From an uncultured Chloroflexota bacterium (GTDB lineage: Bacteria > Chloroflexota > Anaerolineae > Caldilineales > Caldilineaceae): 5,090 bases of DNA. The notes beneath the pieces were generated by a model, which saw only the letters and a program-made list of their open reading frames with translations, ran no database searches and was not told the DNA's origin. Of this stretch, positions 1 to 5,090 are shown piece by piece (position 1 is the stretch's first letter; each line of letters begins with the position of its first letter). The stretch is from positions 1 through 5,090 of the forward strand of contig CAIRNL010000590.1 of NCBI GenBank assembly GCA_903879975.1. Direction: 5' to 3'. A program made the position numbers and the translations under genes.

Positions 1-2886
1 CTGCAGCGTCTGCCAGGCCGGCCAGCGCGCTGCGATCGCGCGCGCAGTCTCCGTCCAGCCGCTGAAGGCCTTGGCCAGTTCCTCGCGCTGGTTGTAGATC
101 GCCAGCAGCTGCTCGTTGCCCGCTGCCAGGCGCAGTTCTTTCAGGGTGCGCGTGGCGGGGGGCGCCGGTTTCGGCGCCTCACCCCCTGCGCCGGCTGCCA
201 GCTCTTCGAGCCGCGCCACGTAGCGGGCCGCAGCCGCACTCTCCTCGCCGGCCTTCACTGCCACGCCAGCCAGGCTGAAAAGCTTGCGCAACTCCAGCCG
301 CTGCGGAACCGTGATGATCGTCGCCTCTACTTTGAATAAAGTCCGCCCGATCGCCTTGCGTTCCAGCGCCGTGGGTTCCACCGGCCGGCCCATCTCATCG
401 GTCGCCCGCACCAGGTTGGCCACCAGCAACGCCTGCAGCGCACCGTCGATGGCGTCGCGCGGCCAGCCGTAGGGGGCAGCGTCCAGCATTTTGCGCACCT
501 CGTCCCCGCGTTTGCCTGCGCCGATCAGTGCCAGCACCTTCTTGCAGACAGGGTGTTCGGCCACTTCACCTGTGTAGCCGACAGCGCGCAGGCTGTCCGA
601 CGCACCTTTCTGTGCGCGCGCATAGGCCTGTTCCCAGCCAGCCTGGTCGGCGATGCGGAACTCGCTGTAGAGCCGCACCAGCGCGTCGTCGAGCGCATCC
701 CCGATGGCAGCCGGCAGCGTCTCTCGCAAGACCTCGGCGCCGCCACCTTGATAGACATGCGCCGCGCTGAGAATCTCGCCGATCAGATCGTTGATGCGCC
801 GGTCTGCTGCCTGCCGAATGGTCTCGATCGCCGCCCGTGCCTCGATGCCCTCGGGCGAGTTGGGGTCGCCCCGCTTGTCGAGCGTATTGGCCGCCGCTTT
901 GTAGTTGATCAGTTGTGCGCGCAGGTCGTCGCCGGATCGCCGCGGCAGGAAAACGAAAACTGTCGGCGCGTCGACGCCGGCCTGGCGCGCGTCGGCCTGC
1001 ACACTGTTCTGGTCGATCGTCCAGCCGCTGCGCACCCAGACATAGAGCCGTTCGCCCGCATCGGCCGGTAACTCGGCATCAAACACAATCTGCGGGCTGC
1101 GCGGCGCCTTGGCGTTGCCTTGCAGGCGAGTCAATCTGCCGGTGACCTGGCTGATGCGTGCACGCAGCCGGTTGTTGCGCTCAGTTTCGATACTGTGGCT
1201 GTCGTTGGTAATCTGGTTGACCTGGGCGGCGAACTCGTCGTTCCAGGCGCGGCTCTCGTCGGTCTGGATGCGATATTCGTCGTCGACGCGCATCAGCAGC
1301 TTGCATGCGTCGAGCAGGCCGGGTAGGCGGCCGCGCAGCACACTGCTCCCCTGTGACAGGTCGGTGATCATCAGGTCGGCCATTGTGTCGACGGTAGCTC
1401 GAATCCCCATTTCTTTGTTGTGGCTGTTGAGTTTGTTGATCAAAAAGATCAGGCCGACCGCACGTGCCGTCAGCAGGTCGCGGGGGTCTGCGCTGGCCGC
1501 CAGGCGCACCGTTTCGTCGCGTACGTTGCGCGGCAGGATGCGCGCCTGCAGCAGCCGGTCGACGCTGTCGAAGTACAGGTAGTCGGCCGGGATCACACTG
1601 CCCACAGGCCGGTCCAGATTGGTCTGCACAGCCTTGTGCACCATGGTCAACTGGTTGCGCAGTTGGCTGTCTGTGCCGGTCGGGTCCAGCGCACGCAGGG
1701 CCTGCTCCCAAAAACGACGGCGCACAGGCAGAATTGGATAATCCTTGGCAAAATTGGCCACGTCCTCCTGGCGGTGCGCCAGGGTCGTTCCGGCCAGGTG
1801 GCGCGAGATTTCGCCCAGGTTGGTCGCCATCACCTGGTCGATGGCGCCGATGGCGCTGGGCTGTTTGGCGAGAATCACCTGGCGCACCACGGCGTCGACG
1901 TCGGCGTCGGAGAGTTCCACACGGACGGTGAAACGGCCCTGCAGCTTTGCCAGTTGCGCCGTGCCCGTCACCGCAGTCTGGCCTGTCGCAATGAAGAGCA
2001 GGTGTGCGCCAATGTTCTTGCAGCAGGCCTCCACCGCTTCCTGCACCTCGTTGGCACGCTGCGGGTCGTTGCCGATGAACTGCTGCACTTCGTCCAACAC
2101 TAGCAGTGTCAGCGGGAACTGGCCGCCGGTGGAGAGCGCCTGGCGAATGGCTTTGACCATCTCGTCGCTGGTCACGTCAGTGACATGCGGGTACTGGTTG
2201 CGCAACGTCTCCAGACAGGACGCCGGCGAGCCAAACAGGTGTGGCCTGGCGGCAACAAGCGCGGCCGGCAGCCCCTCGGCCACATAGAAGTTGTCCAACT
2301 CCTCCTGCCAGTCGTAGCCTTCCTGCGCCAGATAGGCCTGCACCTGCTCCAGGATTTCCTCGCGCTGCAGCCACATGACAAAGCGCGCCTGCGGGTACTG
2401 CTGGGGCAGGCCGGCCGATTTGAAGACGATGCTCAGAATGGCCAGCCGTACACTGCCTTCCGCGCTGGCACCCAGGGTGCCAGCCGCCGCATGCAGGCCG
2501 CCGGCGCGCTTGCCTGCACCGCTCAACTCGGCGAGCAGGTCACGGATCGCCACAGGCAGATGGACGATGCCGCGCGCCGTGGCGCCGTCGACAAAGACCC
2601 TGTCTACCCACAATGCACACGCTACCTTGACCAGGTGCGACTTGCCGGAGCCAAAGAAACCGCTCACCCAGACCGCCGGCTGCTGCGCCGCAGCCAGATT
2701 GCCAAGATACGTATACAGGATGTGCTCCAGCCCCTTGGCATACTGGCCATCGCAGACAAAGGTCTCTAGCTCGTAGCGCAGCACGGCAAGCGCATTCTCG
2801 GAGCGATCATCGTTGACGCTGGCCACCCCCTCATTGACCAGCTTGCGGGTGGAAGGATCCTTCTGGTAGACAGTACGGTTGAGCAT
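1..2886 (-). CDS. brxC: BREX system P-loop ATPase BrxC (C-terminus cut by window edge)
   Basis: Large ATPase of the BREX phage-defence system, expected to be cytoplasmic and to work with PglX and PglZ in host DNA methylation and phage exclusion. The frame is open for 962 residues to the left edge; family members usually run to about 1,100-1,250 aa, so the C-terminus is missing. Visible motifs: Walker A GFFGSGKS (residues 76-83) followed by HLVK; Walker B LLVLDE (261-266) followed by VQQFIG; a sensor-1-like LLFIATGQTA (296-305); KLQGRF (314-319), whose R318 could be an arginine finger (inference). The family-typical blocks YPILPVRRRFWE (383-394), MGIRATVDTMADL (around 494-505), RIQTDESRAWNDE (539-551) and a winged-helix-like APYGWPRDAIDGAL (804-817) follow. 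An Ala/Pro/Gly-rich linker lies near 897-913, before a charged helical region. Start ATG at 2886, with GGAG 6 nt upstream and 14 bp after the brxB stop, so the two are one operon. Both nucleotide-binding motifs are intact and I saw no frameshift. Confidence 0.95.
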   Translation of the reverse strand, partial: MLNRTVYQKDPSTRKLVNEGVASVNDDRSENALAVLRYELETFVCDGQYAKGLEHILYTYLGNLAAAQQPAVWVSGFFGSGKSHLVKVACALWVDRVFVDGATARGIVHLPVAIRDLLAELSGAGKRAGGLHAAAGTLGASAEGSVRLAILSIVFKSAGLPQQYPQARFVMWLQREEILEQVQAYLAQEGYDWQEELDNFYVAEGLPAALVAARPHLFGSPASCLETLRNQYPHVTDVTSDEMVKAIRQALSTGGQFPLTLLVLDEVQQFIGNDPQRANEVQEAVEACCKNIGAHLLFIATGQTAVTGTAQLAKLQGRFTVRVELSDADVDAVVRQVILAKQPSAIGAIDQVMATNLGEISRHLAGTTLAHRQEDVANFAKDYPILPVRRRFWEQALRALDPTGTDSQLRNQLTMVHKAVQTNLDRPVGSVIPADYLYFDSVDRLLQARILPRNVRDETVRLAASADPRDLLTARAVGLIFLINKLNSHNKEMGIRATVDTMADLMITDLSQGSSVLRGRLPGLLDACKLLMRVDDEYRIQTDESRAWNDEFAAQVNQITNDSHSIETERNNRLRARISQVTGRLTRLQGNAKAPRSPQIVFDAELPADAGERLYVWVRSGWTIDQNSVQADARQAGVDAPTVFVFLPRRSGDDLRAQLINYKAAANTLDKRGDPNSPEGIEARAAIETIRQAADRRINDLIGEILSAAHVYQGGGAEVLRETLPAAIGDALDDALVRLYSEFRIADQAGWEQAYARAQKGASDSLRAVGYTGEVAEHPVCKKVLALIGAGKRGDEVRKMLDAAPYGWPRDAIDGALQALLVANLVRATDEMGRPVEPTALERKAIGRTLFKVEATIITVPQRLELRKLFSLAGVAVKAGEESAAAARYVARLEELAAGAGGEAPKPAPPATRTLKELRLAAGNEQLLAIYNQREELAKAFSGWTETARAIAARWPAWQTLQ

Positions 2887-2892
2887 GCGCAA

Positions 2893-2900
2893 CTCCGTCC
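2893..2900 (-). promoter_or_regulatory. Ribosome binding site of brxC
   Basis: GGACGGAG, with its GGAG 6 nt before ATG 2886, fills most of the 14-bp gap after the brxB stop. It fixes the brxC start. Confidence 0.65.
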
Positions 2901-3446
2901 TTATTCCTGATCGGCGGTCATCGGCACGGCCAGATAGTTCCAGCCGTCATAGGCGTCGAGCAGACGATAGTTGTTGTTCTCATAGGTGCCCGGAAAGAAG
3001 ACGAGCAGCCGGCCGGCTACTAAGGGCGCCATATCGTCGACGACCTCCCTTACCTTGAGAAACCCGTAAAGCGCACCGGCACCCTGGACGGCCACAACGG
3101 TGTCCGCGCCGGCGCCCTGCACCGCGCGGGCAAAGTCATGGCGGATGTAGGCGCGGTAGTTCGGCATCAACGTCACCAGCGGCGCAGGATCGACGAAGTA
3201 GCGGGTGGCGTAACGCCGCTGCGTGGCCAGCCAGGCGGCAAAGGAATCGGTCAGATCGTAGAGCAGCCAACTGTAGCCCGCCTGCCGCGTCAGCACCTCG
3301 AACTCGCCGAGATTGGCGCGCAGGCGCAGCTCGTCTTCCTCAGGATAGATACAGAAGAGCACGCGCTGCGCAGCCGCTGCATTCTGCTGCCACGGGATTT
3401 CGATGTACTGGGCATAGACGCTGGCCAACCGGCGAACTCTACTCAC
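2901..3446 (-). CDS. brxB: BREX protein BrxB (DUF1788)
   Basis: Small conserved BREX component of 181 aa, close to the family's usual 180-200 aa. Its biochemical role is not firmly established; it is required with the other core genes for defence in characterised type 1 systems. DUF1788 signatures are clear: an N-terminal block with QRVLFCIYPEEDELRLR (27-43), GEFEVLTRQAGYSWLLYDLTD (48-68 region), then VVAVQGAGALYGFLKV (117-132), GRLLVFFPG (145-153) and the hallmark NNYRLLDAYDGWNYLAVP (158-175). The frame stays open far upstream (to 3857), but that extension is the alternative frame of brxA and is Arg/Ser/Pro-rich nonsense. I chose GTG at 3446 because homology starts there and AGGGGGTGG sits just upstream. 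It overlaps the last 8 bp of brxA, consistent with translational coupling. The stop is TAA, 14 bp before brxC. Confidence 0.93.
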   Translation of the reverse strand: MSRVRRLASVYAQYIEIPWQQNAAAAQRVLFCIYPEEDELRLRANLGEFEVLTRQAGYSWLLYDLTDSFAAWLATQRRYATRYFVDPAPLVTLMPNYRAYIRHDFARAVQGAGADTVVAVQGAGALYGFLKVREVVDDMAPLVAGRLLVFFPGTYENNNYRLLDAYDGWNYLAVPMTADQE

Positions 3447-4233
3447 GGAACCACCCCCTGTTGACCTCGGTGATGAGCGCTGGAAAACTGACCTCGACCA
3501 CGTCACCGATCCGGCGCATGACGAGCCAGGCGCGCCGCGCCGCCATGTCGGCCAGGTCATAGCGTTCGCCGATCGAGCAGTCGAGCAGCGTGGCGTAGGG
3601 ATTGTCAAAAAGCAGCTGGCCGCGCGCGCCGAGCAGTGTGCCCAGATAGAGCGCGTAGGCGGTCGCCCCTGGCGTTGCGTTTGCGCGCGCGCGCACTTTG
3701 TCTGTCCGGCCGGCAAGATGCCCACTCTTGCTCCAGGTTGCCAGGAGGTTCTGCGCGGCCGACTTGACCGTTGCCGGGCTGAATCGACCTGGGAAAGAGG
3801 CGACAAGAAACTCCTCCATCGTGGCACGCGGCACGGGGCTCTGCGCAGGCAAATCACGTATCAGCGGCACGCTTGCACGCAGCAGCGAGTCCCTGGCGCA
3901 TGCACCACACAACGCCAGCAGCGGCTGCCCTGCCGGGTCGCGATCCCAGAAGTAACGCAGCGCCTGAAAGATCGGCGCCGTTGGGTCGAGGCCATACAGC
4001 GCGCGCAGATGGTTGTAGGTCAACCTGCGCGTCTGACCCGATTGTTTGCCAAGGCAGTTCTCGTCGATCGCCGCCGATCGATAGCGAGCCTTCGTTGCCT
4101 CCGAAAGCTTGACATAACTTAGCAGGGACTGCAAGTCCTCCAGCATGTAGCTGCGCGCCAGGTGGGCACTGCTTGCTGTGCAGGCAAAGCCGAACTCCGT
4201 AGCTGCACCAGGCATAAATGGGTCTGTGGTCAT
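3439..4233 (-). CDS. brxA: BREX protein BrxA (DUF1819 family), long variant
   Basis: First gene of the BREX core. BrxA proteins have been described as NusB-like in fold and are thought to bind nucleic acid; their exact role in exclusion is unclear. The protein is 264 aa, longer than the roughly 200 aa of familiar type 1 BrxA. Visible: an N-terminal helical block with YMLEDLQSLLSYV (29-41); GQTRRLTYNHLRALY (66-80); a middle segment ALCGACARDSLLRAS (107-121) with a CxxC pair at C109/C112; a winged-helix-like region FSPATVKSAAQNLLATW (151-167) followed by GHLAGRTDKVRAR; then AYALYLGTLLGARGQ (192-206) and a C-terminal LADMAARRAWLVMRRIGDVVEV. Start ATG at 4233 is preferred because AAAGAAG lies 5 nt upstream; the open frame continues to 4431, but those 66 residues look non-coding. 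The stop TAG overlaps the brxB start. Assignment rests on family resemblance plus gene order; the sequence is divergent, so the family call is less certain than for brxB and brxC. Confidence 0.85.
   Translation of the reverse strand: MTTDPFMPGAATEFGFACTASSAHLARSYMLEDLQSLLSYVKLSEATKARYRSAAIDENCLGKQSGQTRRLTYNHLRALYGLDPTAPIFQALRYFWDRDPAGQPLLALCGACARDSLLRASVPLIRDLPAQSPVPRATMEEFLVASFPGRFSPATVKSAAQNLLATWSKSGHLAGRTDKVRARANATPGATAYALYLGTLLGARGQLLFDNPYATLLDCSIGERYDLADMAARRAWLVMRRIGDVVEVSFPALITEVNRGWFRE
3451..3459 (-). promoter_or_regulatory. Ribosome binding site of brxB inside the brxA 3' end
   Basis: AGGGGGTGG lies just upstream of GTG 3446 and inside the last codons of brxA. It supports the GTG as the true brxB start and points to coupled translation across the 8-bp overlap. 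Confidence 0.65.
3683..3694. repeat. (GC)6 dinucleotide tract inside brxA
   Basis: Six uninterrupted GC units lie within the brxA coding region, extended by flanking bases to a run of about 15 alternating purines and pyrimidines. On the coding strand it falls in the KVRARAN segment (around residues 179-185). Such tracts can adopt Z-DNA and can slip by one unit, which would shift the brxA frame. The tract is short and may simply reflect Arg/Ala codons in a GC-rich genome. Confidence 0.5.
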
Positions 4234-4238
4234 TGCAA

Positions 4239-4245
4239 CTTCTTT
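4239..4245 (-). promoter_or_regulatory. Ribosome binding site of brxA
   Basis: AAAGAAG, 5 nt before ATG 4233, is a moderate Shine-Dalgarno match. It decides the brxA start against the longer open frame that reaches 4431. Confidence 0.5.
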
Positions 4246-4260
4246 GTCAGCTCGGGTGGA

Positions 4261-4277
4261 TGCCACTCTGTGTGGCA
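4261..4277 (-). other. Short hairpin in the brxA leader
   Basis: TGCCAC (4261-4266) and GTGGCA (4272-4277) form a perfect 6-bp stem with a 5-nt loop, in the predicted 5' untranslated region of brxA. It ends 27 nt before the ATG, so it leaves the ribosome binding site free. There is no T run after it on the minus strand, so it is not an intrinsic terminator. It could be a leader stabiliser or chance. Confidence 0.3.
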
Positions 4278-4406
4278 GTCTGCTTTCCGGAGTCAGCTTA
4301 TGGGGAGCAGAATTGTTCCACCATCCACGCGTCCGTCGCACGTAGATCGTCTGGAGAGTGTTCCGTCTTTGACTGGGAGAAGACCCTCCATTCTTTGTCT
4401 GGCAGG

Positions 4407-4435
4407 ATTGTAGCAAAAAGGCACGGCGCACGCAA
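4407..4435 (-). promoter_or_regulatory. Candidate sigma-70-type promoter for the brxABC operon
   Basis: On the minus strand, TACAAT (4412-4407) matches the -10 consensus at 5 of 6 positions. TTGCGT (4435-4430), 17 bp upstream, matches the -35 consensus only at its first three bases. Transcription would begin near 4400, giving a leader of about 165 nt before brxA. The spacing is ideal but the -35 is weak, which would fit an activated or poorly expressed promoter. Seen by eye only. Confidence 0.35.
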
Positions 4436-4453
4436 TCCCTCCTGCGCCTCGAG

Positions 4454-4475
4454 ACGCGGTAGGTCTACGTCGCGT
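4454..4475. promoter_or_regulatory. Imperfect palindrome, possible operator
   Basis: Arms ACGCG-GTAG (4454-4462) and CTAC-gt-CGCGT (4465-4475) are complementary over 9 bp, with a 2-nt centre and a 2-nt bulge. It lies about 20 bp upstream of the candidate -35 box, where an activator could bind. No T run follows on either strand, so a terminator is unlikely. Whether any protein binds it is inference. Confidence 0.35.
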
Positions 4476-4531
4476 TTGGGGCACTCTGCGTTGAATGGCA
4501 CCCGATTCGGAGAGCGGGCATCTGCCGGATC

Positions 4532-5090
4532 TCAGCCAACCGGCTGGCCGGGCGCCATCGGCAGTGTCACGGTGAACTGGCTGCCCTTGCCCACTTCACT
4601 CTCCACCGTCACGCTGCCGCCGAGCAGGTGCACCAACTTGTGCACCGACGCCAGACCGATCCCGACACCCTCATAGCGCCGCGCCAGGCGCTGGTCTATT
4701 TGCGTGAAGGGGTCCAAGAGGTACGGGAGCTTTTCTGCCTCGATGCCCACACCCTCATCCCAGACCACGAGACGAACGACCTCGCCGGCGGGCGCGCAGC
4801 CCACACGGACGCCGATCGCACCCTGCCAGCCCGTGAATTTGATGGCATTGTCGAGCAGCAGGATCAGGATGCGGGTGATCAGGTCTACATCGCTGACGAT
4901 CGTCAGGTCTGCGGGGTCAACGTCGACCGCGATCGTCTGCTCCTTCTCCGCAGCCTTGTCTTTGAGCGCACGCACGCTGATGGCGCACAGCTCCGCCAAC
5001 CGGCACGATTCGTGTTGCACCGGCACTCTGCCGGCCGTGAGGCTCGTGTAGAACAGAATGCTGTTGACCAGCGCCAGCAGGCGCTGCCCA
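4532..5090 (-). CDS. Sensor histidine kinase, C-terminal part (5' end outside window)
   Basis: C-terminal 185 residues of a two-component sensor kinase; the N-terminal sensor and the phospho-accepting histidine lie beyond the right edge. At the edge, GQRLLALVNSILFYTSLTAG is the second helix of a HisKA dimerisation domain. Then comes a full HATPase_c domain: N box LLLDNAIKFT (codons near 4870-4832), G1 box WDEGVGI (near 4759-4739), F box LLDPFTQID (near 4720-4694) and G2 box EGVGIGL (near 4672-4652), followed by LLGGSVTVESEVGKGSQFTVTLP. The protein ends shortly after this domain at TGA, so there is no C-terminal receiver on it. The G2 box reads GVGIGL rather than the common GTGLGL, a conservative variant that should still bind ATP. 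GTG at 5026 is in frame, but HisKA sequence continues upstream of it, so it is not the start. It is on the same strand as the BREX genes and 298 bp upstream of brxA; a regulatory link is possible but unproven. Confidence 0.93.
   Translation of the reverse strand, partial: GQRLLALVNSILFYTSLTAGRVPVQHESCRLAELCAISVRALKDKAAEKEQTIAVDVDPADLTIVSDVDLITRILILLLDNAIKFTGWQGAIGVRVGCAPAGEVVRLVVWDEGVGIEAEKLPYLLDPFTQIDQRLARRYEGVGIGLASVHKLVHLLGGSVTVESEVGKGSQFTVTLPMAPGQPVG

Larger units (their letters stand above)
4234..4531 (-). other. Region between the histidine kinase and the BREX operon, no confident gene
   Basis: This 298 bp stretch separates the kinase stop from the brxA start. It is visibly less GC-rich than the flanking genes and has no frame with recognisable homology. 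A GTG-started frame at 4501-4298 could encode 67 residues, but it lacks a Shine-Dalgarno and overlaps the candidate promoter. It holds a promoter-like element, an imperfect palindrome and a short hairpin, each listed separately. I see no strong intrinsic terminator (GC stem followed by a T run) for the kinase gene on the minus strand, so read-through into brxA cannot be excluded. Confidence 0.6.

Noticed and set aside
1420..2103. Long plus-strand frames over brxC (also at 553-1071 and 2185-2769)
   Set aside because: They are antisense shadows of a GC-rich gene whose minus-strand frame shows the full BrxC motif series. Their sequences are His/Arg/Gln-rich with no domain.
3447..3857. Upstream extension of the brxB frame giving a 318-aa protein
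   Set aside because: It lies wholly over brxA in another frame, is Arg/Ser/Pro-rich without BrxB-like sequence, and the GTG at 3446 has a strong ribosome binding site.
4234..4431. 66-residue N-terminal extension of BrxA from 4431
   Set aside because: The extension has no domain-like sequence, overlaps the candidate promoter -10 region, and ATG 4233 has its own ribosome binding site.
4454..4475. Palindrome as a terminator for the histidine kinase
   Set aside because: No T run follows the stem on the minus strand, and the 2-nt centre makes a poor RNA hairpin loop.
4298..4501. Small minus-strand frame (67 aa, GTG start) between the kinase and brxA
   Set aside because: No Shine-Dalgarno, no recognisable motif, mixed codon use, and it overlaps the promoter and palindrome. 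A real small gene is not excluded, but it is unsupported.
1..5090. CRISPR arrays, tRNA or rRNA genes, insertion sequences
   Set aside because: I saw no regularly spaced repeats, no tRNA-like cloverleaf sequence and no transposase or terminal inverted repeats; nearly all the sequence is accounted for by the four genes.

Overview
The window is a compact, GC-rich bacterial (less likely archaeal) segment in which every supported gene lies on the minus strand. Transcription order, right to left, is: the C-terminal part of a sensor histidine kinase, an upstream region of about 300 bp, then brxA, brxB and most of brxC. The last three are the conserved 5' core of a BREX (bacteriophage exclusion) anti-phage system. 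The codon pattern and protein style suggest a high-GC environmental bacterium. Something like a Chloroflexota member is possible, but that is a weak impression and no taxonomic marker is present.

Layout. 5090-4532: the end of a histidine kinase (last part of the HisKA helix plus a complete HATPase_c domain), cut by the right edge. 4531-4234: a non-coding stretch with a candidate promoter for the BREX operon, an operator-like palindrome and a leader hairpin. 4233-3439: brxA (DUF1819-like, 264 aa, long for the family). 3446-2901: brxB (DUF1788, 181 aa), which overlaps the end of brxA by 8 bp and starts at GTG behind a strong Shine-Dalgarno. 2886-1: brxC, a large AAA+-type P-loop ATPase, open for 962 residues to the left edge with Walker A and Walker B intact and no frameshift or stop.

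How the genes work together. In known BREX systems BrxA, BrxB and BrxC act with the methyltransferase PglX, the alkaline-phosphatase-superfamily protein PglZ and an effector such as BrxL or a helicase. They methylate host DNA and block phage DNA replication. Those partners should lie just beyond the left edge, downstream of brxC. The brxA-brxB-brxC order fits type 1, 5 or 6. No brxE precedes brxA, so the subtype cannot be settled here. The histidine kinase could be an unrelated neighbour or a regulator; the sequence does not decide.

This is a recognisable defence system rather than a wholly new one. The points worth a second look are the long, cysteine-containing BrxA, the kinase next door, the palindrome-containing upstream region and a (GC)6 tract inside brxA.
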